A stretch of DNA of 64,000 bases from Apiospora phragmitis (GCA_038363925.1 JAQQWL010000011.1:6944001-7008000), one strand, 5' to 3'. Numbered from the stretch's first letter, positions 10,483-22,183 are shown. The notes: generated by a model not told the origin, from the sequence alone. Translations and numbers: made by a program.

Positions 10483-12902
10483 TCACTGAGCAAAAATATC
10501 AAGATACAAGAATCTAGACAAGTCCACAGTTCTCCGACCTGCGACCTTGCCCATGTTCTCCTGTCCCACCAAGTCGTTATCCGCTTCTTCGTTCTCGCTA
10601 TCTGGTATGATCATGTCCTCACTTCCCCCAGTCTGGTGTAGAGACTCGACTTCTTCCAAGTCAACTGGGGGCAGGGGTACGAATGAAGCATTGACAGGAA
10701 GGTTATCAAGACTTTTCCGTCCTTTACTGCTTCTTTTCACCTGTCGCGGTGCTGTGAAGCTAGGTGTAGCAGGGCCCTTCGCCCGATTCAGAGCCTGGGA
10801 TCCAATCCTTTGCAGGGGTGTCATGAGAGGGGTGGCAGGAGTCGATCTGTTGGTGGAAGGCATGGTACTCGACGTCATGGAGGACATTGGCGTTGAGTCA
10901 GTTGAGGACGCCGAGGCGGTCGATGCTGGTGTAGGGCGGCTGCTCTGTTGGGATTGGTTGAAGGTGAAGCGACTGATGGCGGACCTCAATGGTGTTGCCG
11001 AGGGCAGTTTTCCTGTAATTGGAGCTGATGCAGTGTTTCGCATATCCTTTTCGTCATCCTTAGAGATAGCACGATTGTCCTTGTCAGAGCTCTCCTTGAA
11101 CACCATAATCCCCTTATCTGATTTGGCCGAGTGCCAGCTATCAATATCGGGAAGTTCCTTCATGGCTTCCTCCACCGAGTCGTCAGACATCAAATAACTG
11201 TTTCGCCTCTTGGCTTCCTTCTTGGGAGCTGGGAAGAATTTGCTCCGTTCTTTGTCATCACCTGCTTCGGCATCATCACACAGCCTGGTCTTCTTAGGTG
11301 GTCGCGCAGTGGCTGTAAGCCTTGTCGAAGGCTGGCCCTCTGCAACTCTGCCGATGTTCACAGTTTCTCGGCGCGAAGTTGACCCCAGCGTGGCACCATC
11401 GTTGAGCAGGAGATTCGAGATGGGTTCAGTACGACGCCGGAGCACTTGTGATCTAGAGTTGACAGGCTGGTTCGTATACGGACGCGGTAGCTGCGACGGC
11501 GGTAATGCTTCGTCTTCGATATACGGTCGTGGCAAAGGAAAAACGATGGGGCGCTGTCCATTGTTCGTCAATGAGGCGGTCCGCTGAGTATCTGTTGAGA
11601 AACAGTTTGTATCCATGTTCCCCAGGGGTATACGGCTGTGCCCATTGAAATAGGAATCTATTGGTTTCGCTGGGGGCTGCGGAGCGGGCCTGGTTTGCGA
11701 GCCCAGACGAGGTGCCTGAGGTCGAGGACCGACGATTGATGAAGCCCGACGTTTCCGCGCATCGGGCGACTGTACTGCAACAACAATCTCTGCTTTCGTC
11801 ATCGGATTGACGCAGCCATCGGCAATGCGCCGGGCCATTTCCGGTTCCACGGGACCACCAATGAATGGCATCGCACTGGTGTCAATGTCTGACGAAGGAG
11901 GTGTGAAAAATACCAATGCCTTAGCTTTAGGGCAGTAGACGCGCTGGTAAAGGAATGTCAATTCGGCCTGGTGAAAAAGCTGAAGGTAATCGGGCGGAAT
12001 GCGGTATTTGCCATCGAACTGAAGCATCTTCACAACCTTTTCAGGCGTTTTATGCTTGCGCAGCATGCGATAAGCTGTCTTCAAGCCGAGAGCCTTGATG
12101 CCTCCAAGGTAATCGCAACCGTGAAGGATCGCCATGTGTCTGAACTGTTCATCGCTCCATCCAGTCAGAGTAATCTCGCGGCAAGCTCCAAAATCCCGGC
12201 GGTTGATTTCGACACAAGCCCCATGCTGGTCCAGCTTGGTGATGAGTCGCTTGGCGCCGAATACCAGCAAGTCAGAATCCTCCGAAAGAATCCCATTGAT
12301 GATGCCCTGGCGCTCGAGGTATACCAATTGCGGATCGGCTTCGTAAGGTGCCACGATATAAGGAACATCGACTTTCTTCAGTTCTTCGATGACCGCACGA
12401 GCCATTTCGGGGGTGATATCAATGGCCTTCTGGAGCTCGCGGTGTGCGAGTGAAGGTTTCCCGGCCTTCAAAAGAGCCAGGCCCGACGCCTTACTCTCCT
12501 CTCGTCTCTTGGCTCGTGACGCTTCCTCTCCTGCCTTGCTAGGCAGAAAGTCGCCGTCAAAGACGATGTATGGATTGACACCGAAGTGCTGCATCATACG
12601 GACACGGTTCATCACGTAGTATACATATCTGCGAATCGAGTCAGCTGATGCTCAAAACAGTGAGAGGGGGGTGGGTAAACGAACTTGCGCGTGGGCTTGC
12701 CTTCAGCGAGTTCGATGGCACATGAAATGGCCCCTCTGTGTAGCCAACCATAACCATCCACTCCCAGAGTCTCACCCTTGAACTTTTTGAGTTCAGTAGG
12801 CTTTTGAATCGACTTGAGCAGCGGGAGAAGGCCTATAGGTAGATGTTAGCGTGTATTTTATCTGCATTATCGAAACATGTGAGAATTACCTGAGATACCC
12901 AT
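10483..12902 (-). CDS. EXO1: Exonuclease 1 (5'-3' exonuclease/flap endonuclease of the Rad2/XPG family)
   Basis: EXO1 resects DNA 5' to 3' in mismatch repair, double-strand-break processing and meiotic recombination in the nucleus. Three exons (12902-12890, 12832-12685, 12628-10483) give 768 residues starting MGISGLLPLLKSIQ. The XPG-N domain holds D30 (GVDGYGWLH) and D78 (VFDGD). The XPG-I domain holds E150/D152 (YEADPQL), D171/D173 (SEDSDLL) and the following HGCDYLGG helix-hairpin region. All metal ligands are present, at almost the same numbers as in human EXO1. The remaining 450 residues are a Ser/Pro/Thr-rich, low-complexity tail, as is usual for the regulatory and mismatch-repair-binding C-terminus. 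The gene is divergent from TMA16. An ACGCGT site lies 634 bases upstream of the start, closer to TMA16. Identification is secure. Confidence 0.97.
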
Positions 12903-13791
12903 GCTGTCGACCAGCAGACCTGAGATATCACTAACCACTAAGATACTCCCGTGCCTCAGGCGGCCATTGGAAACTAACCAGACTTCGAGGCCGAATAAAG
13001 TCGACTGGATGTTTGTAGCAAAGGGCAATTGTTTTTGAAAGCGAGGTTGGACTGCGGTGAAAAGGCCCAACTGATAATCGGAGGGTTTCGATGCCCGGGC
13101 CTAGATCGACTTGTTTGATTCCGTCCGTACACGCGCCGAAAGTAAACACTGAACGCCAAAACACAGGGGCTTGGCAATAGCCACCGAGCCTCACAAGCTT
13201 CACAGCAAGAGTCGGGAACGGGAGGCAACAGATGCCAAAGGTGGATTGGACACTGCGGAAAGATTGGAATATGGAGGATGTTGGATGCAGGTCAGGTTTC
13301 GAGGGGTGGTGCAGTGGCAGTACGATTGTTGCTGCTTATGAGATGGACAAATGAGGAAACCGTCATTCAACTGTCAACGCGCCTATTAAATTGAAATTGG
13401 CCCGGGTCGATGAGCCAAAGTCCTCACCGCGTTGACCGCGACTTCCCAGGGCACAGGGCGGCTAGGCGGCCGAGATTGGAAGCCACGCCAAGCCAAATTA
13501 GGTCTAGTGGCAGATGCGGATACCACAGCAACGCTACGCGTACGGAGTACTGTACTGCGTATGTACTGACCTTTGAACCTGGTAAGGTTAACAACGGTCA
13601 GTGCTCAGAGGGGCTGACAGCCAGGCAAGCCAGGTCGACCGAAAATTGGTTGGGTTTTGGGCATTTGCCCCACCATGCCCATCCATGTGCAAGGCGGCTC
13701 TGGCAGAAGGGAACGAGAGAAAAGAGATTTCCAATCTGCATCACCTGAAGAACGACCAGTCTGGAACCCAACCTTGCCAGTTACCCTCAAA
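12903..13791. other. Divergent promoter region of EXO1 and TMA16
   Basis: These 889 bases lie between two start codons that point away from each other. They contain an ACGCGT site at 13,536-13,541 and GC-rich stretches. The reading frames inside (for example 12,931-13,228 and 13,410-13,748) have no conserved features. Confidence 0.6.
13536..13541. promoter_or_regulatory. Candidate MluI cell-cycle box (ACGCGT)
   Basis: The palindrome ACGCGT is the core site of the MBF (Mbp1-Swi6) factor, which drives G1/S expression of replication and repair genes in yeasts. It lies 251 bases upstream of TMA16 and 634 upstream of EXO1. A single 6-mer can occur by chance, so the function is inference. Confidence 0.3.
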
Positions 13792-14556
13792 ATGCCGAAA
13801 TCTACATTAGAGAAAACGAGGAAGGCCATCGTCAAGAAGAAGGGCCAAATCGACGCCATTCACCAGTATTCTAGGGACTCCAAGAGACTCCACCGTGCCG
13901 CAGCCAGAGACGACAAACTCGACAAAATCGCATCTGCCAGGAGGAAAGCCGATCGGCCATACCGTTCGTCCACCCCCACCAATCCAGCATCCAGCCCCCC
14001 TGCTTTCACTCACACTCAGAGCACCCTCACCTCATGACTACGATACTGACGGATCTCATCCAGTCGATCGAGCCTTCTTCTTTCAAGAAGCCGTCAAGCA
14101 GAATGACCTGAAGCCCTTGGAGCCTTCAGTTGTGGAAGAGCTGGTCAAGACGTGAGCAAATCCGCCTGACACCTGAAATCCGTTCCCCCCTTCACTAACT
14201 TCTACTACAAGATATATACACCAATACGATGAAGAGCTCAGTGACCTCAAGAAGGCGCGGCGCCCTGGTCGTCCTGCAAGCACAAAGGAAGACCTGTTAA
14301 AGGTGAAGATCAGTACTCTCCAGAAGGAGTATGAGAACGGATTCTGTACGTTACACACACTTGATACCACGCCCCCCTTCTTTCCAGCCTGGCTAATCGG
14401 CTTCCAGTACTCCCTGAATTGACCTCGGAGGAGAATGTGATGCTATTAGATCGATTCGAGGGATCGTGGTCATACCTGACCAACCTCAAATGGGTTAAGC
14501 TCTCAGAGGGCGGCAGAGTTCAGCCGTCGAGCTTCCCGCCGAAAGGAGACCACTAA
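13792..14556 (+). CDS. TMA16: Translation machinery-associated protein 16 (60S biogenesis factor)
   Basis: TMA16 binds nuclear and early cytoplasmic pre-60S ribosomal particles. Four exons (13792-13963, 14064-14151, 14212-14345, 14408-14556) give exactly 180 residues, close to the yeast length. The sequence shows the basic start MPKSTLEKTRKAIVKKKG, the family motif IHQYSRDSKRLHRA, then FFQEAVKQND, YIHQYDEELSDLKKARRPGRP, KEYENGF and a C-terminal GSWSYL...PSSFPPKG block. These are the characteristic conserved segments of the family. Splice sites are GT-AG and phases agree. The gene shares its upstream region with EXO1. Confidence 0.95.
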
Positions 14557-15823
14557 GGGGAACCCGGCGAGTGCAGTCTCGTCTTGCTACCGAAACCCGG
14601 CTTCCATTTATTTTCATTTTCTGACGACTCGATGTTGCGTCGGCTGATCTTTCCAGTTCATTGCCAGCATATGGCCTGCTGCATCCGGCGTAGGGCGTTT
14701 CTGAGACAGGTCAAGGCGGTTTCTTGTCAATTCCCCACGATGATTTGTTGGCAGCGGTTAGGTACATAAGAATCATGTGTTATCACGGCCATCATCTTTT
14801 CTTTCCCATCACAGTCATGGCATCGTCATAGGGCCGATAGGGGACGATAACACACTGCATTTTGGCCACAGCATAATGATTGCCCCGCCTCGCTGTCGGT
14901 GGGGTCATGCGTGATGTGCATCTCATGTCGTCTTCACCTTCACGCTGCGTGGCGTATGTAGGCATTTTCGTTGCCTGCACCGGCCGCAACCTGAACCCGG
15001 TCTTGCCATGGGGGTCTCGCCCACGAGGGCCTGCTGTGACACGTGAGTTGAGCGTTGCGGCTGCTGTCGGTCGGCCCTCCGCATCCACCCATTGGTTTGT
15101 TTGGATGAAAGGTCGTCTATTTGAATCAGCAGCCACCCGCATGCACTGCCTCCGCCCCCGGATCCAGTATCCAGGCTGCGGCGCCGGCAGCCTGGACTCG
15201 AGACCTTCTCAACCGCCACGGCCGCATGAACGCTGTCTCCCATACATAAGCTCGGCGTCTTGCTAACGTCGGGTTGAAAGTGAAACATGGCACAAAGGCC
15301 TCCTCAGTCAATCACCACCATCAGTTCCCAAAGACGGCTAGATGCGCAGAGTACTGCCGTCGAATCCATCCTCATGTTCTCTGGGCAGCGAACGACCGTT
15401 TCCTCGGCGTCCGGTGTGGCAGCTGCGCAGCCTTAGCATGTAGCTTGTACTTGGGCATTTACTGACAGCTTGAGTAATCATTTGACTGCATCTGTACTTA
15501 CTCGTTGCTCTTCCCATGATTCTATTGGTTTTCGGCGCTGCCTCCAAACCATCTTACAAGAGGGGTGGCACTGGGAGGAGGAGAATGTCGATCTCATGCA
15601 TGGATGAGATGGCAAACAAGGAATCCTCGTGGTATATAATATGATATGAGAGTCGCGTCTCATCTGCTCCACTTCCCCATGACGATCTTCACTGAATATG
15701 TTCGCTCTCAAGACCGCATATAGGAAACCTGAAACTGTCCAACATTACCCTGAGCCTATCAAGTATGCATGCAATCTACTCCCATCGGTGTTCGAATGAT
15801 CATCAAACTGATATTTGACAGAT
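14557..15823. other. Intergenic region with probable promoter and leader of the small Cys-rich gene
   Basis: I see no convincing gene here; frames such as 14,880-15,266 are unconserved. The right end carries a TATA-like element (15,633-15,640). It also has a likely 5'-UTR intron from a GTATGC donor at 15,763 to the TTTGACAG acceptor at 15,821, two bases before the next start codon. Confidence 0.5.
15633..15640 (+). promoter_or_regulatory. TATA-like element upstream of the small Cys-rich gene
   Basis: TATATAAT lies about 190 bases upstream of the ATG at 15,824, or about 130 if the proposed leader intron is removed. It is the only strong TATA match in this promoter. Confidence 0.35.
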
Positions 15824-16033
15824 ATGTGCCAGTACATCACCCACTCGAGAGTCTGCTTCGTCTGCAAGCATGAGGACACAGTCCTGATCTCAGAGAAACA
15901 CTGCTCTCGCGCCAGACGCAGTGGCTTGTTCGGAAGTTGCGGAAGGGGCATTAGCAATGCAACCAAGAGCACACCTCAGCACTGCTGGAAGTGCAAAGAA
16001 TACCCCATTGCACCGGCTATGTACACTAGATAA
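15824..16033 (+). CDS. Small Cys-rich hypothetical protein with CxxC pairs
   Basis: This 69-residue frame starts MCQYITHSRVCFVC and contains two CxxC pairs (CFVC and CWKC) plus several further Cys and His residues. The spacing suggests a small metal-binding fold. I believe related short proteins starting MCQY occur in other ascomycetes, but I know no function for them. The acceptor-like TTTGACAG just before the ATG and a GTATGC donor 60 bases further up suggest a leader intron. None of the upstream ATGs splices in frame, so I chose the ATG at 15,824. There is no signal peptide, so a secreted role is unlikely. It may be a real gene of unknown role, or part of a longer one. Confidence 0.5.
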   Translation: MCQYITHSRVCFVCKHEDTVLISEKHCSRARRSGLFGSCGRGISNATKSTPQHCWKCKEYPIAPAMYTR

Positions 16034-18491
16034 GACGACGTTTGGGTCTATGGTACACACCGCCGCAACAGTCTGAGACTGGGCAACGTGTATCCCCCGT
16101 CATGATTCACGAAAGGGCGTTCAGGGGCTAGGATGGTGATTATTCGGGTTTGGGTGGGTGGTCTTTGTGTGCCTATGGCGTCTTTACTCAGTGCCCAGAC
16201 AGTGGCTGTCATCCACAACAGCAGGGCCGTTGTCATATCATATTCTATCACATTATTTCTCACGGAGATTTGGTATTCTGCACATGACAGCGCCTGGAGG
16301 TAAGGTTCTATGATTACTGATCACTGGTGCATGCCTTGCCTTCTTACTCACCGGCAGTCTCTGATTAGACGAAACTGCAAGTATTATTGAAAGTACCTTA
16401 TTAATCTGACCGAACAGCAAGACAATAATAATAGAAGGCCGCAAGAAGAACAAGAAAATTTACCACTCGGAGGTATGGGACCGCCGGGCTCGATCAGGAG
16501 ACCTGTTGAGCCGTCCTCAATCTACGGATCTCCGCCTCGGAGCTCCGTCGAGGCTATCGATATCGGCACCTACAGCCAAATAAGACGACCGAATGCCCCC
16601 ATCGCTCTCCACGTGTTCCAGCCCGCGAGTCCTGCATCCAACCGCCATGCCCGGCCCCCCGCGATCGGCATGATGGCGGGGGAATCATCAGCGAAGCCGG
16701 CCCACCCATATCGCATAAAATAGGATGGTACTGCAGCAGAAGCTCGATGTGTGAAACGGCTGGCAGCCGGGCGTTCCCGCACGTGGCTACGTTACACCGC
16801 TTGACGACTATAGGATCTGCCTGCCCCTGTGGGACAGATGTTACTATCGCAACTTGATTACTCCACTCCACCAATTTGTATAAAGCTGTGTAGCTATATG
16901 CCGCCTCAAGGGAACTAGTTCCGCGTGTAAGCCTTGAGCCACCTTGAGAACGCAAGTAGTAATCATTCCCAAGGGCTCGGGCAGCAAAGGCTGTTTTGCC
17001 CGACGACTAGTCGCGCACCAAAAGGGGTGTATGAGAACAGAACCCTGGACTTTAATTGGTGATATCAGCTGTCGATTAGTATCACCCCTTGTGAATTATA
17101 TACATATATCTGGATATTGCTAACGAGGGAGACCTTTATACGAGTACAGTACTGACAGAATTCGAGAGTTTGCTACACTTACCAAAGTGCATTTTTGGAA
17201 CTCCTCTATTTCAATCCATAGCTGGAGATACTGATTTGGTTCACAGTGATCAAGTTGTCTAAGGGGATGTTAAGGATGTGCCTTAGCGTTCATCATGGCA
17301 TTTGAAGGGGAACACCTGAGCCTCCATGTGTTGAGTTCGCAAGGCATATCCCCAGGAGACAGTCTCATAATATTAGCTCCTCGAGTACTGCCATGGTGCG
17401 TCTGTTCAGGCTGTGCTGGACTCCGAACCTAGTGTTGATGATGTTCTGATCCACTGTCCTACATACAGTCAGATTATCTGCGCGTTTGTTGTACTATGAG
17501 TGTCGTCTCGTTCTCTAATTCCGGACAAGCATCAGTTCCGGTGTACTGGTCCATTATGAATCATCTTGCCCATTGGATCTCTACAGGAACATTTCGTACT
17601 ATTAATCGATCTATATTTCTTTATCTTTCATGGTCTTCACGAGGTCTGGGTATAACGCCATATTTATGACGCGCAAGTACTGCTCTGATCTTCTATCTCC
17701 TCAACCTCGACTCAAAGCCAGGTGAGGCCTGCAGAAACAAAACACTCGCAGCAATCAAGTTTCCCCCAGATAAAAAATAAAAAAATTCGCATACATATAT
17801 ATAACAAGTCCACGCACCCGATGCTTTTGCAACTCCTAAACACGCAGGCAACACTCCTCCGTCTTCATGAGTTCTTTCCGGCATACAAACCAGGGCCAAG
17901 ACTAAGGAAAGCAACCCAAGAGCTATCTTTGGGTAAATAAATGTAAATCCATAGGGACGTCCCAGATCGATACCCATCAAAGGCTTACGCTGCCATAGAC
18001 TGAGTATCCCAAACCATCTCATGGTGCAGCTCTGTCCGCCTATCCAACTTTGGCACCGCCATGACTATGGAGGTAGGCATTGGATATAGCTCAAACATTT
18101 CAATGATGGATTATGAGTAGTACCAAGCAAAATCAGCATCAATGATGGCACGGAAAGTGGTTTCCCTCTTGAAGGCCAGTGAGGTACGTACTTTCCGTAG
18201 GCCGTGAACCCGGGCTGATAGAACCAACTGCCACTAGTCCACAAACAGCAAGGAATGTGGCCCGTGCCGCAATCGATTGAGAAGGGACTTTCGGGGCTAG
18301 CGGGCGCCAAAAATTTCCATGGAGCCCCATTGGAAAGCTGCATCATTGGAAGAAGGTTGAAAGCTCCTCCATCCGTCTTTTTTCCCACGATATCCCAAAA
18401 CTGGACATCCATTGCACTTTACGTCTCCTCCCCCCCAACGACTTCACATCCCTCCAATCCTCTTCAGTTTATTTTCACAAAGCAACTCAAG
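16034..18491. other. Intergenic region, 2.5 kb
   Basis: I found no supported gene. A frame at 16,048-16,263 (-) has a hydrophobic start that resembles a signal peptide, and a frame at 17,693-18,022 (-) has hydrophobic segments, but neither has family features. The last 250 bases are pyrimidine-rich and are the probable promoter and leader of the p32 gene. Confidence 0.5.
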
Positions 18492-19430
18492 ATGATGTCT
18501 ATGAGAGCCGTTGCGCGCTCTGCGCCCCGTTCCATCGGCCGCCTCAGCTCGGCTGCCCTTCGGCAATCCACAGTCGCCCGCTCCAGCTCTCTTCTCAAGG
18601 CGGCCACATGGGCTCCCCTCCGCTCCTCCCAGTTCACCTCCAGCTTCTCCACGACCCAGTTCCGCAGAGGCCCCGCTGGCGAGGTCGATGAGGAGCTGTC
18701 GCAGAAGCTCGAAAGCGAACTGCTGTTCGAGAGCGAGATGAAGGAGAACGAGCAGCTGCCCGCCAGCATCAAGGACTTCCTGGATAACAGCGCCTTCGAG
18801 CTGGTCGATAACCCCGGCAAGGAGGACGTCATTCTTAAGCGCAAGTTCGGCAACGAGAAGTAAGCCATTGACTCTCTGGAAGTTAATTTTCTGCATAACT
18901 AACCATTGTCCCCCCGCACCAGCATCACCGTCAGCTTCTCCATTTCTGATCTTGCCAACTACGAGCCCGATGACATCTACAACGAGGACAGTGCCCTCGC
19001 AGAAGAGGAGACCGGTGAGCGCGCCGCCGAGACCGAGGGCGAGGGCGAGGAGGGTCTGGAGGGCGAGGAGGACGAGCCCGCCGTTCCCTGCCGCCTGAAC
19101 GTCGTCGTCGAGAAGGACGGCAAGGGCGCCCTCAACATCGAGGCCGTCGCCCAGAACGGCCAGATCATGGTCGAGAACTTCTACTACTTCAAAGACGCCA
19201 AGCTGGCCCACGGCGATAGCGCCGAGGCCAGCCACACCGCCCAGGACACCTACCCCGGCCCGCCCTTCGGCAGCCTCGATGAGGATCTCCAGATCCTGAT
19301 GGAGCGCTACCTCGAGGAGCGCGGCGTCACCCAGGCCCTGGCCGTCTTCGTGCCCGACTACATGGACTCCAAGGAGCAGCGCGAGTACCACGCTTGGTTG
19401 AAGGAGGTCAAGTCCTTCATCGATGCCTAA
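18492..19430 (+). CDS. MAM33: Mitochondrial acidic matrix protein p32/MAM33 family
   Basis: MAM33/p32 (gC1qR) proteins form doughnut-shaped acidic trimers in the mitochondrial matrix and support mitochondrial translation and respiration. Two exons (18492-18859 and 18923-19430) give 291 residues. The first 60 residues are rich in Arg, Ser and Ala with few acids, a typical matrix-targeting sequence. The mature part shows FLDNSAFELVDNPGKEDVILKRKFGNENITVSFSISD, which is split across the intron. An acidic Glu/Gly stretch of about 30 residues follows, then LNVVVEKDGKGALNIEAVAQNG. The C-terminal half holds the signature LDEDLQILMERYLEERGV and ends YHAWLKEVKSFIDA. Both start codons of an ATGATG pair are in frame; I chose the first. 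The assignment is strong. Confidence 0.94.
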
Positions 19431-20522
19431 GGCCCAGAAGAAGTATTGAGGATGTAATGGTATGTATGATCAAGTAGAAGTGGGGCGAGCACGCAAAGCT
19501 GGTGGCAAGAGCCGTGCGGGTGTAGGATGGAAGGGAAAATCTCTTGTGCAAGTTTCCACTCATGACGACAGTATATGTATAATACCTACGACAAACTACG
19601 ACAAAAGGACCAAATGATTCCGTGGAAGGGTTTGGAACGCAACTGATAAATAATCAAAACATCAACGTCTCCCCATATGATATCGTTCCAATGATTCACC
19701 TATTCCCATGAAAAGTGAACGGCCAGTGGCAGCGCAGGCTAACGACAGCCTCGAATCCTATGGGCTCACTCTCATCGTGTGCAAACACAACTTGACCCCG
19801 GCTTCGCGGCTTCGGAACCAGTCAGACAGACAGTAAATGCCACCTCGACAGGGCAGAGGGAATAGATCAAAGTTGTGAATGACCAAAACCAGGACGCGTA
19901 CACATAATCACGGTGTGTCATCGCTTTAGTTCTTAGTTCTCTCATAGCAGGGTGGTGCCAACCAGGACCTGCCTGTATTTTATTCCGGTGCCTTTTCCCG
20001 CCGTCCACTCTCCTCCCTAAATGATACCAGCACACTGTTGGTAGACACCATCCTCGGGGTGTGTGTGACGAAGAGCAGACGGATTCACGTTACTTATCGT
20101 CTCTTCCGAAGATGCCTAGCAAGGACGCTTCGAAAAGGGTACCGCACGACGGGGGATTACACATCATCGGTCTGCGAAGGCGGAAAGCTCACGGCGGATC
20201 ATTTATGAACATCTTTCAAATTTTGCATGTGCAACTGGTCTCTTCTGATAAATACATTGTCGGATAGACATGTAAGATTATGAATCGGTCGTACGGCCAT
20301 CATCATCATCGTAGTAAACACAAAGCCGGCAGTCCTGCCATGAGAAGGTCGATGCCAATCGATTGGCGGCCCTCGTTTTTTTTTTTTCTTCCCCATTGTT
20401 GTGGTATTAAACATAAATTTAGGTAATAAAGGAATAAACATAGAAAAAGGAAAGGGATAAATGATAAATACTGGAACTCCTCCGGGGGTGGCGGTTGCGG
20501 TTAACCATGAAGGAGCGAGTCG
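19431..20522. other. Intergenic region between convergent genes
   Basis: This is the 3' flank of the p32 gene and of the acyltransferase. I see no conserved frame. A run of about 13 T lies near 20,376-20,389. Confidence 0.6.
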
Positions 20523-22091
20523 CTAACCTATGACACGATCGACCCACGACAACCAGGTACGGTCTGCACATAGGCGGTCCATGGCCGCCCGGGACAAGCA
20601 CACGAACAGCTCCTGGCTCTCTGGTTCCTTCTCGGCAGGGAGGATGAGGGCGGTGTTTAGGGTCCAGGTGGGCAGGCCCCTCCTGATCGCATCGGGCTTC
20701 ATGACGGGGACCCCGGGGATTTTCCACTTGGCATCGGCGCCAAAGTGCCGCCAAGTGTTGAAGGCCAGGTAGTTGGACTGCCTCGGATCCGAGTTGACGC
20801 CTATCATTTGGGGGTCTGGGCAAGCTATGAGCATCTCCAGGCGCTGTTCCGCGTACTTGTCATCGATCGCATAAACTGATTGCGTTATCAAAGGGATAAT
20901 TTCGGCCAATTTCGCGGTGTCGTCTGTCGCCTCCAGCAGCCTCGTCTTGGGCATTGTGGCAAAGGTCGGAAACGTAGCATTCCCGAGGTAGTCCTTGGTC
21001 CGATCAATGAAGGCCCGGGTCTTCCAGTTGACCGAGTTCCAGAGCGTCGCGACGTCCATCTCCTCGGCCGAACCTATAAACTCTTCAGTTTCTATACGAG
21101 CCCTGACGATATGAGTGAATGCGAGGGCTGCTAGACATTCATAAGTTGTAGACACGTCGTTGTCGCTCGGCTCGGGGCAGGTGAGCCGTTGGAGATATTT
21201 GATTCGTTTGACCGAGAACGTGAAGATCTTGCCGACCTTGTCGATTTCCTGCAATGGGGTTTCGCCCTCGAGATACCTCGGTTGCGTGGGGCCATTCATG
21301 TCTGGCAACGTGGTATACTCGGGACATTTTGCTACGAGATCGCGAAATCCATCACTTGAGGTTGTTTGTTGGCGCGCGAGATTGGGAAAGCTTTGGTTTG
21401 AAGGCCCGAGCAGAGCGTCACCCCTTGTCTCGGCAGCAAAACACTCGAGAAACTCTTTTAGAGTTTCTCCGTCGCACACTGCATGCTGCAAGTTGGAGAC
21501 CAGGAAGAGGCCGCCGCGGACGAACCGGACGTGAACAGTGCATGCCGGGGTACACTTTTCCGTGTCATCGAGCCCGACAGACGGTTTTGTCGATGGGCCC
21601 AGGAAGAGATCGGGGGGAAACCCCTTTGACTTCATCTCGTCGTACCTTTCTCCTTCGTTTCCCACAGACCACTCGAGTGGAATTTCGTTCTGTGGAGACT
21701 GTGATATCAGGATCACTCCGGAGCTAGGGTCGACACGAAGCCGGGCGGCGAAGAGCGGCCTCTCGCGGGCGAGGACGGCCAATCGCGATTCCAGATGGCT
21801 CATAGTATGCTGGGCGGATTGCCCGTCATGTGGGAAGCAAAGCACCACCGAGATGTTCACTCTAGGTGCGTGTTGGTTCCAGATGGACAACGGCCCCCAT
21901 TCGTAGCCTTCGATATCATCGCGCTCTGGAGGGGGCGAGATCGGTGGGGAGTAGTTTGTGTGAGTCCAATCTTGACGGCCGTTCCGGTGAGGAGAAGAGT
22001 CTCTTTGAGTGGATGCGGGCCGGTTTTGTGCGCGCCTTGAGCCCGGGAGGCATCTCATTATGTTCTGTTGGGAACGGTTTCCGGCCAACAT
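20523..22091 (-). CDS. BAHD-like acyltransferase (fungal transferase family)
   Basis: BAHD-type enzymes move an acyl group from CoA to alcohols or amines, often in secondary metabolism (the trichothecene 3-O-acetyltransferase group is the best-known fungal branch). The single-exon frame has 522 residues from the first true ATG at 22,091; an in-frame GTG lies 21 bases earlier. The catalytic HxxxD motif is present as HAVCDG at about residue 203. A long linker follows, and the second family motif (DFGWG in classical members) is replaced by WRHFGADAKW, so the structural motif is degenerate. Both halves are otherwise full length, including GYEWGPLSIWNQ near the start. There is no signal peptide and no neighbouring biosynthetic gene, so the substrate is unknown. 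It is the last convincing gene before the repeat block. Confidence 0.85.
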   Translation of the reverse strand: MLAGNRSQQNIMRCLPGSRRAQNRPASTQRDSSPHRNGRQDWTHTNYSPPISPPPERDDIEGYEWGPLSIWNQHAPRVNISVVLCFPHDGQSAQHTMSHLESRLAVLARERPLFAARLRVDPSSGVILISQSPQNEIPLEWSVGNEGERYDEMKSKGFPPDLFLGPSTKPSVGLDDTEKCTPACTVHVRFVRGGLFLVSNLQHAVCDGETLKEFLECFAAETRGDALLGPSNQSFPNLARQQTTSSDGFRDLVAKCPEYTTLPDMNGPTQPRYLEGETPLQEIDKVGKIFTFSVKRIKYLQRLTCPEPSDNDVSTTYECLAALAFTHIVRARIETEEFIGSAEEMDVATLWNSVNWKTRAFIDRTKDYLGNATFPTFATMPKTRLLEATDDTAKLAEIIPLITQSVYAIDDKYAEQRLEMLIACPDPQMIGVNSDPRQSNYLAFNTWRHFGADAKWKIPGVPVMKPDAIRRGLPTWTLNTALILPAEKEPESQELFVCLSRAAMDRLCADRTWLSWVDRVIG

Positions 22092-22174
22092 GATGGCGAG
22101 ATGTGTGTTCACAGACAGCGGGTTGCGTGTGCTCTGGTAGCGAAGAAGAGGTGCTGGTAGCGGACAAGAGAAGT

Positions 22175-22183
22175 CTTATATAG
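22175..22183 (-). promoter_or_regulatory. TATA box of the acyltransferase gene
   Basis: CTATATAAG on the minus strand lies about 85-90 bases upstream of the start codon at 22,091, a normal spacing with a short leader. Confidence 0.5.

Noticed and set aside
16048..16263. Minus-strand frame with a hydrophobic, signal-peptide-like start (TTALLLWMTATVWALS)
   Set aside because: The rest has no Cys pattern or family features and there is no clear promoter; probably chance.
17693..18022. 109-codon minus-strand frame with hydrophobic segments
   Set aside because: No family features; it lies in AT-leaning DNA in a gene-free stretch and its start context is weak.
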